Of a DNA stretch of 64,000 nt, positions 9,855 through 18,174 are shown piece by piece. How positions within the stretch are numbered: the stretch's first letter is position 1; each line of letters begins with the position of its first letter. The position numbers and the translations under genes were made by a program. The stretch spans positions 62,001-126,000 of the forward strand of contig NZ_JAASQJ010000001.1 of NCBI RefSeq assembly GCF_011762185.1. The letters are read 5' to 3'. The notes under the pieces were generated by a model, which did no database searches, was not told the origin of the DNA, and saw only the letters and a program-made list of their open reading frames with translations. The DNA comes from Dyadobacter arcticus. Its GTDB lineage: Bacteria > Bacteroidota > Bacteroidia > Cytophagales > Spirosomataceae.

Positions 9855-9995
9855 GGAGCAATATCAAAAATTAACCTAACGGGTTCAACAGCAAACATTA
9901 AATTCAACTTATCTCGCCTATTTTTCAGCATCTAGCTGATTGTTTGTACTTTCACGGCTGATTTCGAATCTTTAACTATTGTATAGAATTAGGAC

Positions 9996-11207
9996 ATGAG
10001 CAAAATTAAAGTTGACAATCCCGTCGTAGAGCTGGATGGCGATGAAATGACCCGGATCATCTGGAAGTTTATCAAAGAAAAACTCATTTTACCGTATCTG
10101 GATGTTGATATTAAGTACTACGATCTGGGTGTAGAATACCGCGACGAAACCAGCGACCAGGTAACAATTGATGCGGCTAATGCAATAAGAGAATATGGTG
10201 TAGGTATTAAATGTGCTACAATCACGCCCGACGAGGACCGCGTAAAGGAATTTAACCTGAAACAAATGTGGAAGTCGCCGAACGGAACAATCCGTAACAT
10301 TCTGGACGGTACCGTCTTTCGTGAGCCGATCGTCATGAGCAACGTTCCGCGCCTGGTTACCAACTGGACAGCTCCCATCATTGTTGGGCGTCACGCTTTT
10401 GGGGATCAGTATAAAGCAACAGATTTCGTGGTTCCTGGAAAAGGAAAATTAACCATCAAATTCGAAGGTGAAGACGGACAAGTGATTGAGCATGAGGTAT
10501 ATCAGTTCAATGGTCCTGGTGTTGCCATGGGTATGTACAACCTCGATGAATCCATCCGTGGTTTTGCACGTGCCTGCTTTAATGTTGCATTGGATAAGGG
10601 CTGGCCTTTGTATTTGTCAACCAAAAATACGATTCTGAAAAAATACGACGGACGTTTCAAGGATATTTTCCAGGAAATATACGATCAGAAATATGCGGGT
10701 AAAGTTCATTATGAGCACCGTTTGATCGACGATATGGTTGCTTCGGCACTTAAATGGAATGGTAATTTCGTTTGGGCTTGTAAAAACTATGATGGTGACG
10801 TTCAGTCTGATACGGTTGCGCAAGGTTTTGGTTCATTGGGCCTGATGACTTCTGTACTCGTTACGCCGGATGGCAAAACAATGGAAGCGGAAGCAGCACA
10901 TGGCACCGTTACACGTCACTATCGTGAGCATCAAAAAGGAAGACCAACGTCCACAAATCCAATCGCTTCCATTTTCGCATGGACCCGTGGTTTGGCATTC
11001 CGCGGAAAGCTCGATGGCAACCAACCTTTAATCGATTTCTGTCTTGCCTTAGAAAAAGTATGCATTGAAACCGTTGAGAGCGGAAAAATGACAAAAGATC
11101 TGGCAATCGGTGTTTACGGCAACGACGTAAAACACGGCGATCATTTCCTTTATACAGAAGAATTCCTTGAAGCGATTGATAGCAATTTGAAGGTTGCTTT
11201 GGCGTAA
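9996..11207 (+). CDS. icd: NADP-dependent isocitrate dehydrogenase, eukaryote-like type
   Basis: Oxidatively decarboxylates isocitrate to 2-oxoglutarate, making NADPH for the TCA cycle and biosynthesis. The 403-residue sequence starts [18 protein letters not shown] and contains [20 protein letters not shown] and [14 protein letters not shown], the signature of the homodimeric type II enzymes of eukaryotes and many Bacteroidota rather than the E. coli Icd type. [25 protein letters not shown] lies near residue 300 in the coenzyme region. It is monocistronic with a strong terminator. Confidence 0.94.
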   Translation: MSKIKVDNPVVELDGDEMTRIIWKFIKEKLILPYLDVDIKYYDLGVEYRDETSDQVTIDAANAIREYGVGIKCATITPDEDRVKEFNLKQMWKSPNGTIRNILDGTVFREPIVMSNVPRLVTNWTAPIIVGRHAFGDQYKATDFVVPGKGKLTIKFEGEDGQVIEHEVYQFNGPGVAMGMYNLDESIRGFARACFNVALDKGWPLYLSTKNTILKKYDGRFKDIFQEIYDQKYAGKVHYEHRLIDDMVASALKWNGNFVWACKNYDGDVQSDTVAQGFGSLGLMTSVLVTPDGKTMEAEAAHGTVTRHYREHQKGRPTSTNPIASIFAWTRGLAFRGKLDGNQPLIDFCLALEKVCIETVESGKMTKDLAIGVYGNDVKHGDHFLYTEEFLEAIDSNLKVALA

Positions 11208-11226
11208 GGGGAGAAATACTTTTAAT

Positions 11227-11267
11227 AAAAGGCCATCAAATCTCAGCTGATTTGATGGCCTTTTGTT
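11227..11267 (+). terminator. Intrinsic terminator of icd
   Basis: Perfect 16-bp arms AAAAGGCCATCAAATC (11227-11242) and its complement (11249-11264), a 6-base loop, then a T-rich tail. It starts 20 bp past the icd stop. Confidence 0.9.
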
Positions 11268-11348
11268 TTATAGTTTAAGAGCTACAACAGTAGTTTTGTG
11301 ACTTCTGAATCATTATGTACATTTATCACAACGCACTATACTTTGATA

Positions 11349-11607
11349 ATGTATCAACTGTTGTTTACAGACAAGGCTTTAAAAAGCTTGAAATATATCC
11401 CGTTAAAGGACGCTAAAAAGATAATAGAAAATTTAGAGGCCTTAGCGAAAAACTCATACGTCAAAAGCAATGTTAAACGTCTGACAAACCATCCTTTTGC
11501 TGTTTTTCGCTGTAAGAGTTGGAAATTATAGAGTTCTTTTTGATAAAGATGACGCTCTAAAAATTATTGAGATCATCGATTTAGGTCACCGCAAAAGTAT
11601 ATACTAA
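11349..11607 (+). pseudogene. RelE/ParE-family toxin gene with a frameshift
   Basis: The frame from ATG 11349 (MYQLLFTDKALKSLKYIP...) has the RelE-fold N-terminal helices through VKRLTNHPFAVF, then reads into a stop at 11529-11531. The adjacent +1 frame from about 11509 continues with the family C-terminus VRVGNYRVLFDKDDALKIIEI and DLGHRKSIY, ending at 11607. The shift falls at the run of five T residues (11503-11507): one T fewer would restore one toxin of about 85 residues. The last base of its TAA is the first base of the antitoxin ATG. This is either an inactivated toxin, a sequencing error in the homopolymer, or a slippage site. If active, it would be an mRNA interferase or gyrase-inhibitor-like toxin. 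Confidence 0.75.
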
Positions 11608-11813
11608 TGAATCTCCAAGCACAGATAATAAAAGAATCGGGCGTTCCAAAATTCGCTCTGTTGCCAATAGAAAGATATGAAATGCTGCTAAGCGAATTAT
11701 CAGATTTTGAGAGTATTGAGGACCTGGCGGATTATCTCAAAGCTATCAAAGTAAAAGCCGAGACAACCCAATGGCATAGTTTAGAAGCTGTTAAAGCAGA
11801 GTTGGGACTTTAA
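11607..11813 (+). CDS. Antitoxin of the RelE-like module
   Basis: A 68-residue protein whose ATG overlaps the toxin stop by one base (TAATG), the coupling typical of type II toxin-antitoxin operons. The segment VPKFALLPIERYEMLLSEL resembles the Phd/YefM-type strand-helix in which a short strand is followed by IPxxxYExLL. The acidic C-terminal part (ESIEDLADYLKAI onwards) would be the toxin-binding tail. The order toxin then antitoxin is that of HigBA-like operons. The antitoxin frame is intact although the toxin is broken. Confidence 0.7.
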   Translation: MNLQAQIIKESGVPKFALLPIERYEMLLSELSDFESIEDLADYLKAIKVKAETTQWHSLEAVKAELGL

Positions 11814-11941
11814 GTATAGTGCCCTTCGTTGTCTCCAATCCGCATTATCCTTCTTGCCAATGCGCAAAGAAGAAATCGGCATAACTGGCAACTTTTAATA
11901 AATCTTCGTCTGTAATCCACAAAACAACACCCAAAAACCGC

Positions 11942-11949
11942 TACCTTTG
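11942..11949 (+). promoter_or_regulatory. Bacteroidota -7 element TACCTTTG before the aminotransferase
   Basis: Exact TAnnTTTG match followed by CGGG, about 59 bp before the start codon at 12008. No clear TTTG lies at -33. Confidence 0.5.
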
Positions 11950-12007
11950 CGGGCAATTTGTTGATATAGACAGCAGTACCTTCTTTCAAAACTTAATTTT
12001 TGTTGCA

Positions 12008-13237
12008 ATGTCCGCAGTAGCAGAGCAAACCCGATTGGGAACACGGTTGTTGGCCGACCGTATCAACGCACTCGAAGAATCTTCGACCCTGGCGATGACG
12101 AAAATGGCCCGTGAACTGGCTGCTCAAGGTCATAAGGTGATCAGCCTGAGCGTGGGAGAGCCAGATTTCAAAACACCCGCTCACATTTGCGAGGCAGCTA
12201 AAAAGGCCATTGACGATGGTTTTCACGGATATTCACCCGTAGCAGGTTACCCTGATCTACGCAAGGCTATTGCCGATAAATTAAAACGAGATAATAACAT
12301 AGATTGGAAACCTGAGAATATTGTGGTTTCTACCGGAGCAAAGCATTCGTTAGCGAATGTAATCCAGGTTATGGTTAATCCGGGCGATGAGGTAATCATT
12401 TTCGCGCCATACTGGGTTAGCTATTCCGAAATGGTGAAACTGGCCGAAGGCAAATCAGTGGTTTTGAATGGTGCTTTTGACAATGATTTTAAGGTTACGG
12501 CGGCTCAATTAGAGGCAGCAATTACACCACGTACAAAAATTGTCATGTACGCTTCACCAAATAATCCCACCGGAGCAGTTTACTCAGAAAGTGAATTGAG
12601 AGAAATTGCAGCCGTTTTGGAAAAGCATGAAGACGTATATATTCTTGCAGATGAAATTTACGAGTACATCAACTTTACAGAGGAAGGCCATTTTAGCATT
12701 GGGTCCATTCCTGAATTGAAGGAACGCGTTATTACTTGCAATGGCGTTGCTAAGGGTTATGCCATGACAGGCTGGCGTATTGGATTTATTGCAGCCGAAA
12801 AGTGGATTGCCGAAGGTGTTGAAAAATTGCAGGGACAGGTAACTTCAGGAACCAATTCCATCGCTCAAAAGGCAGCAACCGCAGCCTTCAACGGACCGAT
12901 GGAACCGACTATTGAAATGGCAAAAGCCTATCATCGTCGCCGTGACCTGGTTGTGGGGTTATTGAAAGAGATTCCAGGTTTTAAAGTGAATGTTCCGCAG
13001 GGCGCATTTTACGCATTTCCCGATGTGAGTTATTATTTCGGAAAATCGGACGGCACTACTGCCATTAACAACTCCGATGATTTTTCGAATTGGCTGTTAA
13101 ATACGTCTTACGTTTCTACCGTGGCAGGATCGGGATTTGGGGCGCCGGATTGCATTCGCATATCTACCGCCGCGGCCGATGAGTCCTTGGTTGAAGCCGT
13201 GGACCGCATTAGAAATGCAGTAGCTACTTTAAAATAA
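12008..13237 (+). CDS. Pyridoxal phosphate aminotransferase, aspartate aminotransferase type
   Basis: Class I aminotransferase of 409 residues that most likely exchanges amino groups between aspartate and 2-oxoglutarate. SVGEPDFKTPAHI near residue 57 is the substrate-binding opening of the bacterial type Ib enzymes, followed by GYSPVAGYPDLRKAI, ASPNNPTGAVY (cofactor Asn) and ILADEIYEYI. The PLP lysine is in GVAKGYAMTGWRIGF near residue 250, and the C-terminal Arg in CIRISTAA binds the carboxylate. It has its own promoter-like motif and terminator. Exact specificity (aspartate or aromatic) cannot be read from the sequence. Confidence 0.88.
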   Translation: MSAVAEQTRLGTRLLADRINALEESSTLAMTKMARELAAQGHKVISLSVGEPDFKTPAHICEAAKKAIDDGFHGYSPVAGYPDLRKAIADKLKRDNNIDWKPENIVVSTGAKHSLANVIQVMVNPGDEVIIFAPYWVSYSEMVKLAEGKSVVLNGAFDNDFKVTAAQLEAAITPRTKIVMYASPNNPTGAVYSESELREIAAVLEKHEDVYILADEIYEYINFTEEGHFSIGSIPELKERVITCNGVAKGYAMTGWRIGFIAAEKWIAEGVEKLQGQVTSGTNSIAQKAATAAFNGPMEPTIEMAKAYHRRRDLVVGLLKEIPGFKVNVPQGAFYAFPDVSYYFGKSDGTTAINNSDDFSNWLLNTSYVSTVAGSGFGAPDCIRISTAAADESLVEAVDRIRNAVATLK

Positions 13238-13254
13238 TTGATCAGTGAAATCTA

Positions 13255-13287
13255 AAAAGCCTCATGGGTGTTACCTGTGAGGCTTTT
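13255..13287 (+). terminator. Terminator after the aminotransferase
   Basis: Perfect 10-bp arms AAAAGCCTCA and TGAGGCTTTT around a 13-base loop, 17 bp after the stop. Confidence 0.8.
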
Positions 13288-13352
13288 GCATTCATTTTAG
13301 TGAAGATTAACATAACTGGCGTGATAATAGGCAATATGCCTGTCAAATTAAA

Positions 13353-13383
13353 AATAGCTAGTGGTAATCGCTAGTAGCTTCTT
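13353..13383 (+). repeat. Degenerate GCTA heptad-like tract
   Basis: Just before the ATG at 13388 the sequence carries GCTAGTG, GTAATC, GCTAGTA and GCTTCTT, a worn version of the GCTAANN heptads seen before leuD and before the left-edge gene. The match is weak by itself. Confidence 0.35.
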
Positions 13384-13387
13384 TCCA

Positions 13388-14452
13388 ATGAGCAAATATT
13401 ATTTCTTAAAAGTTAAGGAAGTCGAAAAAGAAACAGATGAGGCTTCGACCATACACTTCTGGCATCCGATCAACGAAGTCGTTTCGTATCGTCCCGGGCA
13501 GTTTTTGACGATCTTGTTACCGCAAGATGACAAGAAAATGAGAAGGTCATATTCGATGTCGAGTTCACCTTATACGGATGTTTCCCTTGCAATTACAATC
13601 AAACGGGTTCCTGGCGGCTATGCATCCAATATGTTGCTGGATTCCATCAAGGAAGGGGATGTGCTGGAAGTAATGGAGCCTATGGGCGCTTTTTTTCCAA
13701 AACAAGCAGACGATCAAACCAGGCAAGTGGTATTTATAGGTGCTGGGAGTGGTATAACACCATTGTTTTCAATCCTAAAATCAATACTAATGGTCGAGGG
13801 GGAAAGTGAGGTTTTTTTGATATACGGAAGTCGTAATGAGAATAGCGTCATTTTTAAGGATAAAATTGCAGCGTTGCAGGCAAAGTATGGTGAACGGTTT
13901 AAAGTTATTCACACTTTGAGCCAACCTTCGGAGATGTGGGAAGGTCAAACCGGGCGTTTAAATAAATCACATCTTTTGAAAATCATCGAAATGCTTCCTT
14001 CTTTGAAAAAGGCAGAAGCAGAGTTTTTCCTGTGCGGGCCTGAGGATATGATGGAAGAAACCAACCGGGCTCTGGCAATTCTTGGGGTTTCTGAGAATAA
14101 AATCAGAAAAGAGAGTTTTCTCACGGTAACTGCTACACAGCCAGGAGAAGTTGTACTGGAAGAAGAGAATTCATTGAAAGAAAGAGAGATAACGTTGTTT
14201 TATGAAGGTACGGAATATAAAGTCGCCGTCAAACCACATGAAACAGTGTTGGAAGCTGCACTGAATATGGATATCGACTTGCCTTACTCATGTCAGGCGG
14301 GAATGTGCACGGCTTGTATGGGCAGATGTGTTTCAGGGAAAGTTCAGATGGACGAAGAAGATGCGCTATCGCAGGCTGAAATAGACGAAGGTTTTATTTT
14401 GACCTGTGTTACACACCCTATGAGCGACGATGTGATTATCGAAGTTGAGTAA
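13388..14452 (+). CDS. PaaE-like ferredoxin-NADP reductase with C-terminal [2Fe-2S] domain
   Basis: An oxidoreductase that passes electrons from NAD(P)H through FAD and a plant-type [2Fe-2S] cluster, related to the reductase of phenylacetyl-CoA epoxidase. From the ATG at 13388 it has 354 residues. FAD-binding MRRSYSMSSSP lies near residue 57, the NAD(P)-binding motif VFIGAGSGITPLFSIL near 117, FFLCGPEDMMEE near 218, and the cluster ligands LPYSCQAGMCTACMGRC with a fourth Cys in ILTCVTHP. The longer GTG start at 13361 is less likely. No paaABCD genes are nearby, so the partner is unknown and a role in phenylacetate breakdown cannot be assumed. Confidence 0.85.
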   Translation: MSKYYFLKVKEVEKETDEASTIHFWHPINEVVSYRPGQFLTILLPQDDKKMRRSYSMSSSPYTDVSLAITIKRVPGGYASNMLLDSIKEGDVLEVMEPMGAFFPKQADDQTRQVVFIGAGSGITPLFSILKSILMVEGESEVFLIYGSRNENSVIFKDKIAALQAKYGERFKVIHTLSQPSEMWEGQTGRLNKSHLLKIIEMLPSLKKAEAEFFLCGPEDMMEETNRALAILGVSENKIRKESFLTVTATQPGEVVLEEENSLKEREITLFYEGTEYKVAVKPHETVLEAALNMDIDLPYSCQAGMCTACMGRCVSGKVQMDEEDALSQAEIDEGFILTCVTHPMSDDVIIEVE

Positions 14453-14465
14453 TCCGATAAAATCA

Positions 14466-14496
14466 AAAATGAGCCGTTTTTTCTACGGCTCATTTT
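14466..14496. terminator. Bidirectional terminator between convergent genes
   Basis: Perfect 12-bp arms AAAATGAGCCGT and ACGGCTCATTTT around an 8-base loop, with A/T tails on both sides. It can serve both the ferredoxin reductase and the blaR1-like gene. Confidence 0.85.
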
Positions 14497-14500
14497 TAGA

Positions 14501-16381
14501 TCATTTCTTTATCGGTGCGGCTGGTGCCACAGGCGGGGCTTTCGGCGGAGCCGGGGCCTTGGCAGGTTTTAGGATCTGATTAGGCGCTTTGGCTTTGGCG
14601 GGCGGAGGTGGGGGAGCAACTCTGTGTCCATTAAAATTTCGGTTCACGCGCGCCGTCCTTGCCATTCTTGGCCTCGCAGTTGCTTCAATCTTTTCAAATC
14701 CAAGAGATTCCAGTCCAATTTTGCCGTTGATATCCTCAACCTTCTCATTGATCTCTTCCATTTCGCTTTCCAGCTTGCGAATGGGTTCCTCAGCCTTAAA
14801 AATTTCTTTTCTGGTTGCAGCGATCTGACTGTTCAGTTCCGAAACGGTTTCTTCCTGTTTTTTGATTTGTTGTTCAAAATCAGCCAGTTGTTTGTCAATA
14901 TCCGGTTCCGCCTGTTTGGTTTGATTGGCTTTCCGATTGCCATCAAATAGTTCAGACCTTTTCTCCATCAGATCAGACCTTAACTCCATCGCCGTATTTT
15001 TTTTCCATTCAAGCTTCTCCATCTCCCTGTGAAAGCGCTCTACCTCAAAGCGTTGCTTTTCCATCTCAAGATTGATTTCCTCCATGCGGTGATTAAGTGG
15101 CTCCATCTCAGTCTGAAGAGCTTGCATCCTTCGATGGATCTCGTTCATCTTTTTGTTCAGAGAGTCGTCATCAAAATGAATTGTGGCTATTTCGTCTATA
15201 TCTACTTCCGGAGCCTCGGCTATCTCTATATCAGGTGAAATTTCAGCAATTGCCGCAACTGCATCCTCCACGTCTTCCGTATTACCAGAATTGAGATTTT
15301 TTATTTTCTCGGTTTGATAAGCTGGCTTTCTCTTGTTGGCTTTTTCAACTTTTTGAGCCACGGCATACACAGAGACTCCAATAACAAGGCTCATTGCAAA
15401 CAGCATCACAGGTATGCGTCCAAATGTCCTTGCAGATTTTGGAGAAAGCCCAAGAACGCGCTGAACCCTTTGCATTAGGAGCGGCCGTTTCGAAGCAAAT
15501 GCCATTGCCATTCTGGGCGCATTTTGCCATTCCGCCACCTTTACCAAGGCGTGTGCCAGCGAAATTTTGTCTCCGCAAACACTTAATGCAATGTCGTCAC
15601 AGCAATGTTCACGCTCGGTGCGTATCCGCTCCGAAAGCCACCAGATCGCAGGATGGAAAAAGAAGACCACTTCCACAAGAGATTGAAGCATATTGACCAA
15701 ATAATCGTTTCGCCTAATATGCGCCAATTCATGTGCCAGGATAGCCTCCACTTGTGAAGTAGAAAATCCGGAAAGCAGACCTAAGGGAATAAGAACTACC
15801 GGGCTAAATGCTCCAATAACCATGGGTGTCAGCACCTTGGCGGATTCTCGGAATTCGATGGATTGGGAAATGTTCATCTTCGCAATGATTACCCCAAATC
15901 TCGCACGCCATTCTCGGTCCATCACAATTTTAGCGTTCGATCGCAGCCTTTCCGTAAAAATCCAACCACCGGCAAATCGTAACAAAAGGAATGCTGCCCC
16001 GATAAGCCAGCAAATAACCAGTTCATTTAGATGAGCAGATAACCAAAGTTGAATTTTAACCGTAATTGGGAGTTGCATTCTGGCAGCATTCAGGACAGGC
16101 ATGAAAGAATGCCTGCCAAGCGAGATTGCTGATTTGGCTGACGGGATCACAGCAGTAATTTTCAACTGGTAGTAGGTAAATGTTGCGATCGACATAAAAA
16201 CCTGCAGAGTGAGGAAACCAATCCCCGCCGCATATCGGATGTTGGCTGTGCATTTTCGCAACAGATAAAAAGTTACGGCTGCAAGAGCCAGCAGTACTGT
16301 TCCCTGCCATAAAGAGTGGATAAGCGTCCAGCCAAAGGCTGTTACCGCTGATTCGGAAAGTAAGTTGGAAATAGTTTTCAT
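14501..16381 (-). CDS. BlaR1-like M56 membrane metalloprotease with coiled-coil and proline-rich tail
   Basis: A 626-residue inner-membrane zinc protease of family M56, the partner of the BlaI-type repressor encoded just upstream (2-bp gap). Transmembrane segments lie near residues 13-42, 51-71, 119-141 and, after the protease domain, about 320-340. The zinc motif HELAH is at residues 217-221, followed by RTEREHCCDDIAL, the typical downstream Glu region. After the last membrane segment there is no penicillin-binding sensor domain. Instead there is an acidic linker, a long coiled coil (about 395-560, rich in Glu, Lys, Met, Leu) and a Pro/Ala/Lys-rich tail. It probably senses an envelope signal and triggers repressor cleavage; what it senses is unknown. 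Confidence 0.88.
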   Translation of the reverse strand: MKTISNLLSESAVTAFGWTLIHSLWQGTVLLALAAVTFYLLRKCTANIRYAAGIGFLTLQVFMSIATFTYYQLKITAVIPSAKSAISLGRHSFMPVLNAARMQLPITVKIQLWLSAHLNELVICWLIGAAFLLLRFAGGWIFTERLRSNAKIVMDREWRARFGVIIAKMNISQSIEFRESAKVLTPMVIGAFSPVVLIPLGLLSGFSTSQVEAILAHELAHIRRNDYLVNMLQSLVEVVFFFHPAIWWLSERIRTEREHCCDDIALSVCGDKISLAHALVKVAEWQNAPRMAMAFASKRPLLMQRVQRVLGLSPKSARTFGRIPVMLFAMSLVIGVSVYAVAQKVEKANKRKPAYQTEKIKNLNSGNTEDVEDAVAAIAEISPDIEIAEAPEVDIDEIATIHFDDDSLNKKMNEIHRRMQALQTEMEPLNHRMEEINLEMEKQRFEVERFHREMEKLEWKKNTAMELRSDLMEKRSELFDGNRKANQTKQAEPDIDKQLADFEQQIKKQEETVSELNSQIAATRKEIFKAEEPIRKLESEMEEINEKVEDINGKIGLESLGFEKIEATARPRMARTARVNRNFNGHRVAPPPPPAKAKAPNQILKPAKAPAPPKAPPVAPAAPIKK

Positions 16382-16383
16382 GA

Positions 16384-16758
16384 CTAACGATTGTTTTCCA
16401 GGTTGTTTAATAACTCGCGTATTTCTTCTAGTTCTTCCTTTGAAGTTGAATGATTTCCAAGCGCCTGCATCACCATTTGTGCGGCCGAGCCCTGGAATAC
16501 GGTGTCAACCAATTTACCTAAAAGATTTTGCTGGGTTTCCTCTTTGCCTAGGAGCGCCACATAAATGTGCGATCTTCCATGCTCGGTGCGGTAAAGCAAA
16601 CCTTTGTCATGCATAATCTGCATGAGCTTCAATGTAGTCGTATAACCAACATCCTTAGTCACTGAAAGTGCATCATGCACAGATCGTACGGTGCTGGGTC
16701 CTGCCTGCCACAGGTTGTTTAAAATTTCTAATTCAGAGTCAGTTGGTTTAATATACAT
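16384..16758 (-). CDS. BlaI/MecI-family transcriptional repressor
   Basis: A 124-residue winged-helix repressor. The N-terminus PTDSELEILNNLWQAGPSTVR is the BlaI/MecI/CopY signature and residues 30-75 form the winged helix, with the YTTTLKLMQIMHDKGLL recognition region. The C-terminal half is a helical dimerisation domain containing the usual cleavage region for an M56 protease. It is the first gene of the two-gene operon with the M56 protease. Three palindromes in its upstream region are probable binding sites, so it likely represses its own operon. No beta-lactamase gene is nearby, so resistance is only one possibility. Confidence 0.9.
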   Translation of the reverse strand: MYIKPTDSELEILNNLWQAGPSTVRSVHDALSVTKDVGYTTTLKLMQIMHDKGLLYRTEHGRSHIYVALLGKEETQQNLLGKLVDTVFQGSAAQMVMQALGNHSTSKEELEEIRELLNNLENNR

Positions 16759-16773
16759 GGCTTTTTGTTTACT

Positions 16774-16789
16774 TACGATAATCTTCGTA
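16774..16789. promoter_or_regulatory. BlaI operator-like palindrome 1
   Basis: TACGATAATCTTCGTA, that is TACGA-N6-TCGTA, 16 bp upstream of the repressor start codon. It is one of three copies in 72 bp. Confidence 0.7.
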
Positions 16790-16798
16790 CCAAATGTC

Positions 16799-16814
16799 TA
16801 CGAAAAAAATCGTA
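16799..16814. promoter_or_regulatory. BlaI operator-like palindrome 2
   Basis: TACGA-AAAAAA-TCGTA, starting 25 bp from the start of site 1. The TACGA/TCGTA half-sites recall the TACA/TGTA half-sites bound by BlaI and MecI. Confidence 0.7.
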
Positions 16815-16829
16815 CATGCAAGCTCTACC

Positions 16830-16845
16830 TACGATTTTTTTCGTA
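16830..16845. promoter_or_regulatory. BlaI operator-like palindrome 3
   Basis: TACGA-TTTTTT-TCGTA, starting 31 bp from the start of site 2. Its A/T centre is the reverse complement of site 2, so sites 2 and 3 also form one larger inverted repeat. Confidence 0.7.
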
Positions 16846-16891
16846 ATAAGAAGTTAATTTTTGTTAAAATGTTGATTAATAATGTTTTGAC

Positions 16892-16923
16892 ACAAAAAAT
16901 CCGGAAGCATTAGCTCCGGATTT
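16892..16923 (-). terminator. Terminator of dnaN
   Basis: Arms AAATCCGGA (16897-16905) and TCCGGATTT (16915-16923). On the minus strand the hairpin runs into six T residues, 24 bp after the dnaN stop. Confidence 0.8.
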
Positions 16924-16946
16924 GACTTAAAGATGAATATTTTCGA

Positions 16947-18071
16947 CTAAACGTAAGTATTTAGCATGACTGGCATTACCAGCATCAGGATATCTTCATT
17001 CTCTTCCTGATCCACAGGAATGATCAACCCTGCCCGATTTGGAGCGGAAAGTTCGAATGTGATTGTTTTGCTGGAAAGGTTACCAAGTACCTCAATCAGA
17101 AATTTAGCATTAAAACCAATTTCCATATCATCGCCATTATATTCACACATTAACCGCTCATTGGCTTCATTGGAATAATCAAGATCCTCTGCAGAAATAA
17201 CAAGATCATTTAATGCCATCTTCAACCGTACTTGATGCGTTGTCCTATTGGAGTAAATGGAAATACGTCTGAGTGAGCTCAGAATTTCCATTCTGTTAAT
17301 GGTAAGTGAATTCTGATTATTGGTAGGAATTGCGTTTTCATAATCTGGGAAACGTTCGTCGATCAAACGGCAGATCATGCGGATATTCCCAAAGCTGAAA
17401 AAAGCATTGGATGATGTAAACTCTGCTTTTACAGGAAGATCCTCAGATGGAAGACAAGACTTCAACAAGTTCAAAGCCTTTCGCTGAATGATCATTGAAG
17501 TATCTACATCCGACTTAATGTCTGTACGTCGGTAACGCACCAACCGATGTCCATCCGTGGCGACAAAAGTGGCATTTTCGGTTCCCATTTGTACAAACAC
17601 ACCTGTCATTGCAGGACGAAGGTCGTCTGTACTGGTTGCGAAAAGTGTATTTGCAATGGCAGCACCCAGGGATGATGAGGAAAAGTCAACGGCTTGACCT
17701 CTGTTAACCGCTGGCGTTTTCGGGAAATCGATCGGATTTTCTCCGGATAATTTGTATCTGCCATTATCCGAAACAATTTCAGTTCCGAAAGTTTCGCTAT
17801 TGACTTGTAATGTGATCGGTTGCTCAGGAAGTCCGCGAAGCGTATCCAGCAGCAATTTTGCAGGAATTGCGATAGCGCCTTTTTCGGAAGACTCTACTTC
17901 GATCTCTGTGATCATCACCGTTTGAAGATCCGAGGCAGTTACGGTTAGTGAATTTCCCTCCAGAGTTAGTAAAAAATTCTCGAGTATGGGCACAATTGGG
18001 TTCGTTGAAACGACACCGTTTATAGCAGATAGCTGTTTGAGAAGAACTGATGACGAAACGACAAACTTCAT
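16947..18071 (-). CDS. dnaN: DNA polymerase III beta subunit (sliding clamp)
   Basis: The ring-shaped processivity clamp of the replicative polymerase. The 374 residues begin MKFVVSSSVLLKQLSAINGVV and contain the three repeated clamp folds, with FVATDGHRLVRYRR near residue 165 (the conserved DGHRL stretch) and a C-terminal VMPVML hydrophobic end that forms part of the clamp-binding pocket. The length is normal. dnaA is not beside it; instead gldG lies just upstream in the same direction. It has its own terminator. Confidence 0.95.
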   Translation of the reverse strand: MKFVVSSSVLLKQLSAINGVVSTNPIVPILENFLLTLEGNSLTVTASDLQTVMITEIEVESSEKGAIAIPAKLLLDTLRGLPEQPITLQVNSETFGTEIVSDNGRYKLSGENPIDFPKTPAVNRGQAVDFSSSSLGAAIANTLFATSTDDLRPAMTGVFVQMGTENATFVATDGHRLVRYRRTDIKSDVDTSMIIQRKALNLLKSCLPSEDLPVKAEFTSSNAFFSFGNIRMICRLIDERFPDYENAIPTNNQNSLTINRMEILSSLRRISIYSNRTTHQVRLKMALNDLVISAEDLDYSNEANERLMCEYNGDDMEIGFNAKFLIEVLGNLSSKTITFELSAPNRAGLIIPVDQEENEDILMLVMPVMLNTYV

Positions 18072-18174
18072 AATTTGTGACGTAAGTGTTTAGATGATAA
18101 AAATATTGTGGATGATTTCTAAATCATTTTGTAGGGAACAAAAGTATAAAAAATTACCGACGAAGCACCCAGTG

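Noticed and set aside
11814..12007. Small RNA or gene in the gap after the antitoxin
   Set aside because: No ORF with support, no strong hairpin; only the TACCTTTG promoter-like motif.
13361..13387. GTG start for the ferredoxin reductase
   Set aside because: The added residues come from the heptad-like tract; ATG 13388 begins the conserved domain.
16759..16946. Beta-lactamase gene for the BlaI/BlaR system
   Set aside because: No ORF here or nearby shows serine or metallo-beta-lactamase motifs, so resistance is not claimed.
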